Shown here piece after piece: positions 51,946-60,607 of a stretch of DNA of 64,000 nucleotides; position 1 is the first letter of the stretch; the number at the start of each line of letters is the position of its first letter. This stretch comes from Sediminicola sp035798135. GTDB taxonomy: Bacteria > Bacteroidota > Bacteroidia > Flavobacteriales > Flavobacteriaceae. The stretch is from contig JAPFBR010000005.1 in the NCBI GenBank assembly GCA_035798135.1, forward strand, positions 62,001-126,000, written 5' to 3'. Both the position numbers and the translations under genes were made by a program. Under the pieces are notes generated by a model, which was not told the DNA's origin, searched no databases, and saw only the letters and a program-made list of their open reading frames with translations.

Positions 51946-53145
51946 GTGGTAGATTTTTTTAAAAATATCAAAGGAGATAAGGCCATTTGGGGGGTAGTAG
52001 CCCTCTTGGCCCTGTTTTCTTTTTTGCCTGTCTATAGTGCCAGTAGTAATTTGGTGTATGTAGTAGGAAACGGGACCACGGTAGGGCATTTGTTGAAACA
52101 TGCTATGCTGTTGATCTTGGGCTTTGGCGTTATTTATGGTGTACACAAGATACCTACCCACTTTTTCAAGGGCTTGTCCCTAATAGCCATGCCTATCGTT
52201 TTGATGTTATTGGTGTACACCATGGCCCAGGGAACGACCATCGATGGTGCTAACGCCAGCCGTTGGATACGTCTTCCTTTGGTTGGTTTCACATTTCAAA
52301 CATCCACTTTGGCGTCCGTAGTTTTAATGATCTACGTTGCTAGATATCTTACAAAAATAAAAGATAAGGATGTAAATTTTTCAGAGAGCATCCTTCCCTT
52401 ATGGTTACCTGTCTTTTTGGTTTTGATTCTTATTCTGCCTGCTAACTTTTCCACAGCTGCCATCATCTTTTTTATGGTGTTGTTGTTGTGTTTTATGGGT
52501 GGGTATCCTATGAAATATTTAATGGGGATAATCGGGACAGGGCTATTGTTGCTCACCATGTTCGTTTTGGTAGCCAAAGCTGCTCCGGATTTGTTTCCCA
52601 ATAGGGTGGATACATGGATCAGTAGGGTGGAAAGTTTTTCGGATCCTGCGGATACGGAGGGTGATTATCAGATAGAAAAAGCAAAAATAGCGATTGCAAC
52701 CGGGGGAATTGTAGGCAGTGGTGCCGGGAAAAGTGTTATGAAAAATTTTTTGCCCCAAAGCTCGTCGGATTTTATCTATGCCATTATTGTAGAGGAATAC
52801 GGCCTAATCGGGGGGTTTGCCATTATGTTCTTTTACCTGTTATTGTTGTTTAGAATAGTTGTTGTCGCCAATGGAAGCTCCAGCGTTTTTGGAAAGCTAT
52901 TGGTCGTTGGGGTTGGCTTGCCGATTGTATTCCAGGCCCTGATCAATATGGCTGTGGCCGTGGAATTATTTCCGGTAACGGGACAGACCCTACCATTGAT
53001 CAGTAGTGGCGGCACCTCAATTTGGATGACCTGTCTGGCAATAGGGATTGTACTGAGCGCAAGTAATAAAAATATAGAAGAAGAGGAAAAAGCCTCTGCA
53101 TTGGATGAAACGAACCCTTTAGAAGTACTAAGTGGACAACTATAA
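51946..53145 (+). CDS. ftsW: Septal peptidoglycan polymerase FtsW
   Basis: A 399-residue SEDS-family membrane protein with about ten membrane helices that polymerises lipid II at the septum together with the transpeptidase encoded upstream. Typical segments are LPVYSASSN in the first helix region, DGANASRWIRLP, and near the end TGQTLPLISSGGTSI, the SEDS signature. GTG at 51946 is the start, two bases after murD. Its end overlaps the GTG start of murG by 14 bases. Position distinguishes it from RodA. Confidence 0.94.
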   Translation: MVDFFKNIKGDKAIWGVVALLALFSFLPVYSASSNLVYVVGNGTTVGHLLKHAMLLILGFGVIYGVHKIPTHFFKGLSLIAMPIVLMLLVYTMAQGTTIDGANASRWIRLPLVGFTFQTSTLASVVLMIYVARYLTKIKDKDVNFSESILPLWLPVFLVLILILPANFSTAAIIFFMVLLLCFMGGYPMKYLMGIIGTGLLLLTMFVLVAKAAPDLFPNRVDTWISRVESFSDPADTEGDYQIEKAKIAIATGGIVGSGAGKSVMKNFLPQSSSDFIYAIIVEEYGLIGGFAIMFFYLLLLFRIVVVANGSSSVFGKLLVVGVGLPIVFQALINMAVAVELFPVTGQTLPLISSGGTSIWMTCLAIGIVLSASNKNIEEEEKASALDETNPLEVLSGQL

Positions 53146-54223
53146 ATTTATACTATCTGGGGGTGGAACTGGCGGACATATATATCCGGCCATAGCCATA
53201 GCCAATGAATTGAAATTGAGGTATCCCGATGCCGACATTTTGTTTGTGGGCGCTAAGGATAGAATGGAAATGGAAAAAGTACCTCAGGCTGGGTATAAGA
53301 TCGAGGGTCTTTGGATAAGTGGGTTGCAGCGGAAACTGACCCTGAAAAATTTAATGTTTCCTATAAAATTGATCAGTAGTTTGAAGAGAGCGAGAAGCAT
53401 AGTGACAAAGTTTAATCCTCAGGTAGTTATTGGTACCGGGGGTTTTGCCAGCGGTCCGCTTTTAAAAGTAGCTTCGAACAAAGGGATTCCATGTGTGTTG
53501 CAAGAACAAAATTCCTATGCCGGGATTACCAATAAGCTATTGGCACCAAAGGTGGAAAAAATTTGTGTAGCCTATGATGGCATGGAAAGGTTTTTTCCTG
53601 CTGCGAAAATAATTAAAACAGGTAATCCTGTACGTAGCGATTTGATAAAGGCATCAATTGATAAGCGGACCGCAGTTGAATTTTTTGGTTTGGATGCTTC
53701 CAAGCCCGTATTGGTGATATTGGGAGGTAGTTTAGGTGCAAGAAGGATCAATCAATTAATAGAAGAGAAACTGTCCTTTTTTGAGGCCTTAGGGTTGCAA
53801 TTAGTGTGGCAGTGTGGGAAGCTATATCATGGGGAGTACAATAAATATAATTCAGAGACGGTAAAAGTGTTTGATTTTCTGAATGAAATGAATTTTGCCT
53901 ATGGGGCTGCCGATATGATCATTTCACGGGCGGGTGCGGGTTCGGTATCTGAATTGTGCATAGTAGGGAAACCGGTGATTTTTATTCCGTCCCCCAATGT
54001 TGCAGAAGACCACCAAACAAAAAATGCTAAGGCCCTGATTTCAGAAAATGCAGCTGAAATGGTAAGGGAAAAAGAATTGAATACGGATTTTGAAGTGGTT
54101 TTCAGGGAGATTTTCAACTCCAAGGAACGCCAAGCGAAATTAAGTGCCAATATAAAGAAGTTGGCCATGCCGAATGCTACCAGGCATATCGTGGACGAGA
54201 TAGAAAAAATATTAAAGAAGTAA
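53132..54223 (+). CDS. murG: UDP-GlcNAc:lipid I N-acetylglucosaminyltransferase
   Basis: A 363-residue GT-B glycosyltransferase that makes lipid II at the cytoplasmic membrane face. The first glycine-rich loop is SGGGTGGHIYPA, followed by GTGGFASGP. In the C-terminal half are LGGSLGARRIN and SRAGAGSVSELC with the UDP-GlcNAc-binding PNVAEDHQTKNA. It begins with GTG inside the end of ftsW. Confidence 0.96.
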   Translation: MDNYKFILSGGGTGGHIYPAIAIANELKLRYPDADILFVGAKDRMEMEKVPQAGYKIEGLWISGLQRKLTLKNLMFPIKLISSLKRARSIVTKFNPQVVIGTGGFASGPLLKVASNKGIPCVLQEQNSYAGITNKLLAPKVEKICVAYDGMERFFPAAKIIKTGNPVRSDLIKASIDKRTAVEFFGLDASKPVLVILGGSLGARRINQLIEEKLSFFEALGLQLVWQCGKLYHGEYNKYNSETVKVFDFLNEMNFAYGAADMIISRAGAGSVSELCIVGKPVIFIPSPNVAEDHQTKNAKALISENAAEMVREKELNTDFEVVFREIFNSKERQAKLSANIKKLAMPNATRHIVDEIEKILKK

Positions 54224-54242
54224 AGACGTATAGAGGATATTA

Positions 54243-55595
54243 ATGAATATTAAGGATCTACATAGCGTATATTTTATAGGAATCGGTGGTATCGGAATGT
54301 CTGCCTTGGCCCGTTATTTCAATTTTATTGGAAAGAAGGTTGGCGGATATGATAAAACAGAGAGTCCATTGACCAAAGAATTGGTGGACATGGGTATTGA
54401 GATCCATTATGAAGACAATATAGAACTAGTTCCCGAGCATTATAAAAAAACAATAGGAACCTTGGTGGTCTATACGCCGGCGGTTCCCATAGATCATAAA
54501 GAATACCAGTATTTTATTAAAGAAGGATTTGTATTACAAAAGAGGTCGGCCGTTCTGGGAATGGTTACCAACAATAGCTTTAGTTTGGCAGTTGCAGGTA
54601 CCCATGGCAAAACCACCACTTCAAGTATTTTGGCACACTTGCTCAAGGAAGCGGGGATGCCTATTACAGCTTTCTTGGGAGGAATTTCGGAAGATTTCAA
54701 CAGTAATTTCCTGTTGGAAGGAACAGAAGTATCGGTGGTAGAGGCAGATGAGTTTGATAGGTCTTTCCTTCAGCTTACGCCTAATGTGGCCTGTATAACC
54801 TCAATGGATGCCGATCACCTTGATATATATGGTACAAGTGAAGCATTGGTGCAGTCTTTCAAGGATTTTGCAAGTAGGTTAAAGCCAAACGGCAAACTCT
54901 TTGTTCGCAAGGGTCTGCCATTGGACGGAATAACATATGGCATAGAGGACGGTTCGGATTTTTGTATTGAGAATCTTAAAATAGAAAACAGCACCTATCT
55001 TTTTGATCTGGTTACCCCTAGTGAGATTTTTAAGGGGGTTAGGTTCAGTAAACCAGGGAAGCACAATTTGCTTAACGGCTTGGTGGCCTTTGCAATGGCC
55101 TTACAAACAGATTCTCCAAAAGAGCGATTGGTTGAGGCTATGGGAACTTTTAAAGGGGTCCAAAGGAGGTTTTCGTACCGCTTGCGAAGAGATGATTTTG
55201 TGTTTATCGATGATTATGCCCATCATCCAACAGAGATAGATGCAGTGTATGAGGCTATTGCAGAAATGCATCCCAACAAAAAAGTGCTGGCAGTATTCCA
55301 ACCACATCTTTTTTCGAGGACAAGGGATTTTATAGATGATTTTGCAAAGAGTTTGGAAAAGTTTGATAGCCTGCTCTTGTTGGATATATATCCTGCAAGG
55401 GAAAAGCCAATTGAAGGGGTGACCTCGGAATGGTTGTTGCAAAAAATTAACAATCCCAACAAAAAACTGATTGCAAAATCGGAATTGTTGGAAGAGATAA
55501 AAAAACAAGCTCCAGATGTTCTGGTAACCATGGGGGCAGGGGATATAGGTTTAGAAGTCATAAAAATTGAAAAGGAATTTGCTCATGAAAATTAA
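54243..55595 (+). CDS. murC: UDP-MurNAc:L-alanine ligase
   Basis: A 450-residue Mur ligase, the first of the amino-acid adding enzymes. UDP binding is through YFIGIGGIGMSALAR, ATP binding through VAGTHGKTTTSSI (about 115-127), then EADEFDRSFL and DDYAHHPTEI. Length is normal. The stop lies inside ftsQ, whose ATG is 11 bases earlier. Confidence 0.96.
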   Translation: MNIKDLHSVYFIGIGGIGMSALARYFNFIGKKVGGYDKTESPLTKELVDMGIEIHYEDNIELVPEHYKKTIGTLVVYTPAVPIDHKEYQYFIKEGFVLQKRSAVLGMVTNNSFSLAVAGTHGKTTTSSILAHLLKEAGMPITAFLGGISEDFNSNFLLEGTEVSVVEADEFDRSFLQLTPNVACITSMDADHLDIYGTSEALVQSFKDFASRLKPNGKLFVRKGLPLDGITYGIEDGSDFCIENLKIENSTYLFDLVTPSEIFKGVRFSKPGKHNLLNGLVAFAMALQTDSPKERLVEAMGTFKGVQRRFSYRLRRDDFVFIDDYAHHPTEIDAVYEAIAEMHPNKKVLAVFQPHLFSRTRDFIDDFAKSLEKFDSLLLLDIYPAREKPIEGVTSEWLLQKINNPNKKLIAKSELLEEIKKQAPDVLVTMGAGDIGLEVIKIEKEFAHEN

Positions 55596-56304
55596 TTGGA
55601 ACTATCTGAAATTAGTGCTACTGCTGCTTTTAGTGACAGGTCTTTATGCATTTTCCAACCACAGGAGCAATGCCAAATCCGTAAAGGATCTGGACATACA
55701 ATTTGTGGGAGATCAAAATCTTTACACCACTCATGAGATGGTTAATAAATTGTTAATACAAAAATATGGGAACCTTAAAAACGTGCCCAAAGAAAAATTA
55801 GTTTTGAATACCATAGAAAAGGTAATTGAGACCGATGACATGGTAAAAAATGCCCAAGTGTATCTAACTGTAGATGGGAAACTTACGTCGAAAATCATAC
55901 AGCGGAAGCCAATCGGAAGAGTTGAGGGGATTAAAAAGTATTATGTGGATGATGAGGGAATGCGCATGCCTTTCTCTAAAATTCATTCCGCAAGGGTGCC
56001 TATAATTACGGGCAACATCACTGGAAAAAGTTTGGAAGATATATACGTGATCCTAGAATATATCAATACGGATAATTTTCTAAGAAAAAACATCATCGGT
56101 ATCCATGTGGGTGTCGATGGGGATTACCGGCTAAAGTTTCGGATGGAAAACTTTGTGGTGAACTTGGGGGGCGTTGAGAATTTAAAGCAAAAGTTCAACA
56201 ACTTTATGGCTTTTTACAACAAGGCCACCAAGGACAAGACACTGAATCATTATGATTTAGTGAGTTTAGAGTATAATAATCAAGTAGTGTGCACCAAAAT
56301 TTAG
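55585..56304 (+). CDS. ftsQ: Cell division protein FtsQ
   Basis: A 239-residue bitopic protein. A membrane helix (about residues 8-24, LVLLLLLVTGLYAF) is followed by a POTRA-like segment (VKDLDIQFVGDQNLYTTHEMVNKLL) and a beta domain, the normal FtsQ/DivIB order. Overall similarity within the family is low, so the identity rests also on the place between murC and ftsA. The ATG at 55585 is used; the frame runs a few codons further upstream within murC. ftsA starts 3 bases after its stop. Confidence 0.88.
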   Translation: MKINWNYLKLVLLLLLVTGLYAFSNHRSNAKSVKDLDIQFVGDQNLYTTHEMVNKLLIQKYGNLKNVPKEKLVLNTIEKVIETDDMVKNAQVYLTVDGKLTSKIIQRKPIGRVEGIKKYYVDDEGMRMPFSKIHSARVPIITGNITGKSLEDIYVILEYINTDNFLRKNIIGIHVGVDGDYRLKFRMENFVVNLGGVENLKQKFNNFMAFYNKATKDKTLNHYDLVSLEYNNQVVCTKI

Positions 56305-56307
56305 GGT

Positions 56308-57639
56308 ATGGAACAAGAAAGTTATTCGGTTGGATTGGATATTGGAACCACCAAGATAGTGGCCATTATAGGGAAGGAGAACGAGTACGGCAAAATCGAG
56401 ATTCTAGGCATCGGAAGATCCAAGAGTCTTGGCGTGCATCGCGGTGTGGTCAATAACATTACCCAAACCATTAAATCCATTCAACAGGCAATTGAACAGG
56501 CCGAAGCGAATTCAGGATTAAAGATTGGTTCCGTTGTGGTTGGAATTGCAGGTCAGCATATTAGAAGTTTACAACACAGTGATTATATCACTAGGGTAGA
56601 TTCCGAAGAGGTGATCAATGAAGATGATTTGGACAGACTGTGCAACCAAGTATACAAATTGGTGATGTTGCCGGGAGAAGAGATCATTCATGTTCTGCCA
56701 CAAGAGTATAAGGTTGATGGTCAAGCTGAAATCAAACAGCCCATTGGGATGTATGGAGGAAGATTGGAAGCCAATTTCCATGTAGTGGTAGGTCAGGTAT
56801 CTTCCATAAAGAATGTAGGGAGATGTATTAAAAGTGCCGGCTTGGATCTTGGGAGTATTACGCTAGAACCGTTGGCATCTGCCAATGCGGTTTTAAGTCA
56901 AGAAGAAAAAGAAGCTGGAGTTGCCTTAATCGATATAGGGGGCGGCACCACTGATTTGGCCATTTTTAAGGATGGGATCATCAGACATACGGCTGTTATC
57001 CCTTTTGGTGGTAACGTCATTACCGAAGATATTAAGGAAGGATGCTCCATCATTGAGAAACAGGCGGAGCTACTAAAAATAAAGTTTGGATCGGCTTGGC
57101 CAGGTGAGAACAAGGATAATGAGATCGTTTCCATTCCCGGATTACGGGGAAGGGAGCCCAAGGAAATCACCCTTAAAAACCTTTCCAAGGTCATTCATGC
57201 CAGGGTAGTGGAAATCATAGAGCAGGTCTATGTGGAAATTCAGAACTACGGTCATGAGGATCAAAAGAAAAAACTGATTGCCGGAATTGTTTTGACAGGT
57301 GGAGGTAGCCAATTGAAACATTTGAAGCAATTAGTGGAATATATCACGGGGATGGACACTAGAATTGGATATCCCAATGAACATTTGGCTGGGGATTCCG
57401 ATGAGGAAATAGCCAGTCCTTTGTACGCTACAGCTGTTGGCTTGTTGATGAATGCCATCAATACAAAAGCAAAGGTCAAAGCTATTGAAGAGTCTCAAAA
57501 CGAAGTGGAAACGGAAGTTATTTACGACGAAGGCAACGGACAGGCCACGAAGGAGCAGCCAAAAGCAATAAGAGAAAGAAAATCCATATTTGACAAATGG
57601 TCCGAAAAGTTGAAAGACTTCTTGGATAATGCGGAATAG
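56308..57639 (+). CDS. ftsA: Cell division protein FtsA
   Basis: A 443-residue actin-like ATPase that tethers FtsZ to the membrane. The phosphate 1 motif is SVGLDIGTTKIVAIIG, phosphate 2 is LIDIGGGTTDLAIF, and the adenosine motif is VLTGGGSQLKHL. The last residues RERKSIFDKWSEKLKDFLDNAE form a basic amphipathic helix suited to membrane binding. It lies 46 bases before ftsZ. Confidence 0.95.
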   Translation: MEQESYSVGLDIGTTKIVAIIGKENEYGKIEILGIGRSKSLGVHRGVVNNITQTIKSIQQAIEQAEANSGLKIGSVVVGIAGQHIRSLQHSDYITRVDSEEVINEDDLDRLCNQVYKLVMLPGEEIIHVLPQEYKVDGQAEIKQPIGMYGGRLEANFHVVVGQVSSIKNVGRCIKSAGLDLGSITLEPLASANAVLSQEEKEAGVALIDIGGGTTDLAIFKDGIIRHTAVIPFGGNVITEDIKEGCSIIEKQAELLKIKFGSAWPGENKDNEIVSIPGLRGREPKEITLKNLSKVIHARVVEIIEQVYVEIQNYGHEDQKKKLIAGIVLTGGGSQLKHLKQLVEYITGMDTRIGYPNEHLAGDSDEEIASPLYATAVGLLMNAINTKAKVKAIEESQNEVETEVIYDEGNGQATKEQPKAIRERKSIFDKWSEKLKDFLDNAE

Positions 57640-57685
57640 GGCATAGAAAGAGAACACATATCGTATAACCAGTAATACAAATAGA

Positions 57686-59665
57686 ATGAGCAAGAACACT
57701 GAATTTGAAAGTATAGCTTTTGATTTGCCCAAGAATCAAAGCAATGTGATAAAAGTCATAGGTGTAGGAGGGGGTGGTAGTAATGCCATCAATCACATGT
57801 TCCAGGCCGGTATCAACGGGGTGGATTTTGTGATATGCAATACAGATTCACAGGCATTGGACAATAGTCCAGTTCCCAATAAAATACAATTAGGGGTCTC
57901 CCTAACAGAAGGGTTGGGCGCTGGTGCAAATCCTGAAGTTGGAGAACAGGCTGCTATTGAGAGCATGGAGGATATTAAATCCATGTTGGGAACAAATACA
58001 AAAATGGTATTCATCACTGCCGGTATGGGTGGGGGAACAGGTACTGGAGCTGCCCCTGTCATTGCCAAACAAGCCAGGGAATTGGATATCCTAACGGTTG
58101 GGATAGTGACCATACCTTTCCAATTTGAAGGGAAAATGCGTTGTGAGCAGGCCCATGTGGGAATGGAAAAACTGCGTAGAAGTGTAGATTCATTAATTGT
58201 TATCAATAACAACAAGCTTAGGGAAGTTTACGGTAATTTGGGCTTTAAGGCCGGTTTCTCCAAGGCAGATGAAGTGTTGGCAACGGCTGCAAGAGGTATT
58301 GCAGAGGTAATAACCCATCACTACACACAAAATATAGATTTACGTGATGCCAAGACCGTGCTTTCAAATAGTGGCACCGCAATTATGGGATCTGCTGCGG
58401 CCTCTGGATCATCAAGGGCCCATGAGGCGATAATGAAGGCTCTAGATTCGCCACTATTAAATGACAACAAGATAACTGGTGCTAAAAATGTGTTGTTGCT
58501 CATCGTTTCTGGATCCCAGGAGATTACCATTGATGAGATCGGGGAGATCAATGACCATATCCAAATTGAGGCCGGACATGGGGCCAATATCATCATGGGT
58601 GTAGGAGAGGACGAAGGTTTGGGAGAGGCCATCGCTGTAACGGTCATTGCCACGGGTTTTAATATAGACCAGCAGGATAATATAGTGAATACGGAATCTA
58701 AGAAGATTATACACACATTGGAAGATGAGCAAAAGGCCGAACAGGATTTGATGCTTACCACGCGTAATGTTGTGCACAAATTGGAAATGGATGAAGAGGA
58801 AGAGGCAACTCGAACTCCCGAGCTGGTCGTTAAACATGAATTGGTAGAAGAAACAGAGGAAGAAGAAGTACATGCAAAAGCCCCTGTAAAAGAAATGAAT
58901 TTGATACCGACTACAAGTTATATCAAAAATTTCAATGTCTTTTACGAAGAGGTTATCGCAGAGAACCTACAGGAGGATTTCATCGTTATTGAGTCCAAGG
59001 ACAGTCTCAGTGATATAGAGGTTGTGGAGCCAGTATATGTTTCCTCCAAAAAACAGGAAGAGGATCAATTTACTTTAAGTTTTGATATGCCTTTAAGCCA
59101 ATCCAAAAGAAAAAATGAGGAGCAAGAGGAAAAAGAGCATACCATTACCTTTAACTTGGATGAGGTAAGGGAAATGGATGTTAAGGACCATATTGAAGTT
59201 GTTCCTGTGTTGGAATACAATAAGAACGGTGAGAAAAGATATAGCTTGGATGACTATATGGAGTTGGAGCACAAATTGACAGGAGCCAAATCCAAAGCAG
59301 AAAAGTTTGAGCCAAAAATTTTAGAGGATGAACTGGTCTTTGAAAAGAAGACGGTTCAAAGGGAGGAAGAACCGCACATAGACGAAACCAGAGAAATTAA
59401 TCCTATGGATACGCCTCTAGAAGAATTGTTGAAGTCAAGGGCCGATGAGCGTAGAAGAAAATTGAAAGACTTCAATTATAAGTTTCAAAATAGCATGAAT
59501 AAGATCGATGAGATCGAAAAACAGCCCGCCTACAAAAGACAAGGGGTAAGTTTGAACGAGGCATCAAGGGAAAATAAGGTCTCAAGGACTTCTCTAAGTG
59601 AGGACAGCAATGATGAAATACAAATGCGTTCCAATAATTCATTTTTACATGATAACGTGGATTAA
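57686..59665 (+). CDS. ftsZ: Cell division protein FtsZ with long C-terminal linker
   Basis: A 659-residue tubulin homologue. The GTPase core (about 1-330) has GVGGGGSNAINHM, the tubulin signature GMGGGTGTGAAPV (near 115) and the synergy loop NSGTAIMG with catalytic acidic residues. The following 300 residues are highly charged (many E, K, D) and probably disordered, so the protein is nearly twice the length of E. coli FtsZ. The extreme C-terminus is NNSFLHDNVD, which does not match the common DIPxFLR-type tail that binds FtsA and ZipA. It is the last gene of the dcw cluster. Confidence 0.95.
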   Translation: MSKNTEFESIAFDLPKNQSNVIKVIGVGGGGSNAINHMFQAGINGVDFVICNTDSQALDNSPVPNKIQLGVSLTEGLGAGANPEVGEQAAIESMEDIKSMLGTNTKMVFITAGMGGGTGTGAAPVIAKQARELDILTVGIVTIPFQFEGKMRCEQAHVGMEKLRRSVDSLIVINNNKLREVYGNLGFKAGFSKADEVLATAARGIAEVITHHYTQNIDLRDAKTVLSNSGTAIMGSAAASGSSRAHEAIMKALDSPLLNDNKITGAKNVLLLIVSGSQEITIDEIGEINDHIQIEAGHGANIIMGVGEDEGLGEAIAVTVIATGFNIDQQDNIVNTESKKIIHTLEDEQKAEQDLMLTTRNVVHKLEMDEEEEATRTPELVVKHELVEETEEEEVHAKAPVKEMNLIPTTSYIKNFNVFYEEVIAENLQEDFIVIESKDSLSDIEVVEPVYVSSKKQEEDQFTLSFDMPLSQSKRKNEEQEEKEHTITFNLDEVREMDVKDHIEVVPVLEYNKNGEKRYSLDDYMELEHKLTGAKSKAEKFEPKILEDELVFEKKTVQREEEPHIDETREINPMDTPLEELLKSRADERRRKLKDFNYKFQNSMNKIDEIEKQPAYKRQGVSLNEASRENKVSRTSLSEDSNDEIQMRSNNSFLHDNVD

Positions 59666-59701
59666 TGGGAATGTGATTTTTTTAATTTTTTAGAATAGTT
59701 T

Positions 59702-59737
59702 AAACCCGAAAATACAAGTTATTTTCGGGTTTATTTT
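59702..59737 (+). terminator. Terminator of the dcw cluster
   Basis: AAACCCGAAAAT (59702-59713) pairs with ATTTTCGGGTTT (59720-59731), a 12-base stem with a 6-base loop, followed by a T-rich tract. Confidence 0.9.
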
Positions 59738-59738
59738 T

Positions 59739-59746
59739 TATCTTCG
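59739..59746 (+). promoter_or_regulatory. Predicted -7 element before the YqeY gene
   Basis: TATCTTCG matches TAnnTTTG in all but one base and lies 20 bases before the ATG, directly after the ftsZ terminator. Confidence 0.4.
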
Positions 59747-59766
59747 CACCGCTAAATTATTTGGAT

Positions 59767-60216
59767 ATGAGCTTGCAACAACGTGTAATGGAAGAATTGA
59801 AAACAGCAATGAAAGCTAAAGATACTGTTGCATTGGAATCACTCAGAGCCATTAAATCGGCCTTGTTGATGGCACAGACCGAAACAAGAGCTGGTGCTGA
59901 GCTAACCGAAGAGGATGAAGTAAAGCTGGTGCAAAAGCTGGTTAAGCAACGCAAGGATAGTGCGGCCATTTATACCGAACAAGGCAGGGCAGATTTGGCT
60001 GACCCAGAATTGGCGCAAGCGGCTGTTATTGAGCGATTTTTACCGGAACAGCTCACCGAGGAAGAAATAGAGAAGGTTGTTGTACAGACCATAGATGCCG
60101 TTGGTGCTTCTGGGATGAAGGATATGGGAAAGGTTATGGGCATTGTATCCCAGGAATTGGCCGGTCAGGCAGATGGTAAAACAATTTCCAACATAGTTAA
60201 AAGAAAACTTTCGTAA
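59767..60216 (+). CDS. GatB/YqeY domain-containing protein
   Basis: A 149-residue protein of the YqeY family, helical throughout: SLQQRVMEELKTAMKAKDTVALESLRAIKSALLMA at the start, LVQKLVKQRKDSAAIYTEQGR in the middle, and DMGKVMGIVSQELAGQADGKTISNIVKRKL at the end. The fold is shared with the C-terminal domain of GatB, which binds tRNA. A role near tRNA metabolism is inferred from that. The ATG at 59767 follows a TTG in the same frame. A perfect promoter for the tRNA gene overlaps its stop codon. Confidence 0.93.
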   Translation: MSLQQRVMEELKTAMKAKDTVALESLRAIKSALLMAQTETRAGAELTEEDEVKLVQKLVKQRKDSAAIYTEQGRADLADPELAQAAVIERFLPEQLTEEEIEKVVVQTIDAVGASGMKDMGKVMGIVSQELAGQADGKTISNIVKRKLS

Positions 60217-60221
60217 ATTTG
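60214..60221 (+). promoter_or_regulatory. -7 element of the tRNA-Arg gene
   Basis: TAAATTTG, a perfect TAnnTTTG match, overlaps the TAA stop of the YqeY gene and lies 11 bases before the first tRNA nucleotide. Confidence 0.65.
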
Positions 60222-60232
60222 TAACGTAATAA

Positions 60233-60306
60233 GGCCTCGTGGCGCAACTGAATAGCGCATCAGATTTCGGCTCTGAGGGTTACAGGTTTGAATCCTGTCG
60301 AGGTCA
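60233..60306 (+). tRNA. tRNA-Arg (anticodon UCG)
   Basis: A complete 74-base cloverleaf. The acceptor GGCCTCG pairs with CGAGGTC (one G-T), the D stem is GCGC/GCGC, and the anticodon stem TCAGA/TCTGA holds the loop TTTCGGC with anticodon TCG at 60267-60269. The T stem is ACAGG/CCTGT with loop TTTGAAT, and the discriminator is A at 60306. CCA is not encoded. It would read CGA codons. Its 3' part is nearly repeated 300 bases downstream. Confidence 0.93.
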
Positions 60307-60307
60307 C
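60291..60307 (+). repeat. 17-base tRNA 3' segment, first copy (possible attachment core)
   Basis: AATCCTGTCGAGGTCAC, covering part of the T arm and the 3' acceptor strand, recurs at 60591-60607 with two differences. Duplicated tRNA 3' ends are the usual scar of site-specific integration. Confidence 0.5.
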
Positions 60308-60333
60308 GAATAAATCAACAAAAGTTGAAAACG

Positions 60334-60370
60334 AAGCAAGCTATAAAACATAGCTTGCTTTTGTTTTTTA
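60334..60370 (+). terminator. Terminator of the tRNA-Arg gene
   Basis: AAGCAAGCTA (60334-60343) pairs with TAGCTTGCTT (60351-60360), followed by a T-rich stretch. Confidence 0.8.
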
Positions 60371-60392
60371 GCGCAGGAAGTTTTTTTTTGTT

Positions 60393-60436
60393 GATTTTCA
60401 AAGCGGAGCTTTGAAGGAAGGGCGCAGCCAATCCTG
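60393..60436 (+). repeat. 44-base direct repeat, copy 1
   Basis: The unit starts GATTTTCAAAGCGGAGC and ends GCGCAGCCAATCCTG. It contains the hairpin CAAAGC-GGA-GCTTTG. It differs from copy 2 at one base. Confidence 0.85.
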
Positions 60437-60496
60437 TTTCATATTCGAGTTCAAGGTTCACTTCATTATTGTTGGATTCCAAAGGCAGTCTTTTGT

Positions 60497-60540
60497 GATT
60501 TTCAAAGCGGAGCTTTGAGGGAAGGGCGCAGCCAATCCTG
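60497..60540 (+). repeat. 44-base direct repeat, copy 2
   Basis: Identical to copy 1 except for one A/G change after the hairpin. The two copies are 104 bases apart start to start. A shortened third version of the unit's end (CAGCCAATCATG) lies at 60586-60597 and runs into the second tRNA segment. Confidence 0.85.
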
Positions 60541-60590
60541 ATTTGGATTCTTGGTCAATTTTGGTTTGTTTTTGAGGTAAAACCACAGCC

Positions 60591-60607
60591 AATCATGTCG
60601 AGGTCGC
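60591..60607 (+). repeat. 17-base tRNA 3' segment, second copy
   Basis: AATCATGTCGAGGTCGC matches the tRNA-Arg 3' end at 60291-60307 in 15 of 17 positions, with an uninterrupted TGTCGAGGTC. The copies are exactly 300 bases apart. Confidence 0.5.

Noticed and set aside
60371..60607. CRISPR-like array from the 44-base repeats
   Set aside because: There are only two full copies, a 60-base spacer, no further units and no cas genes.
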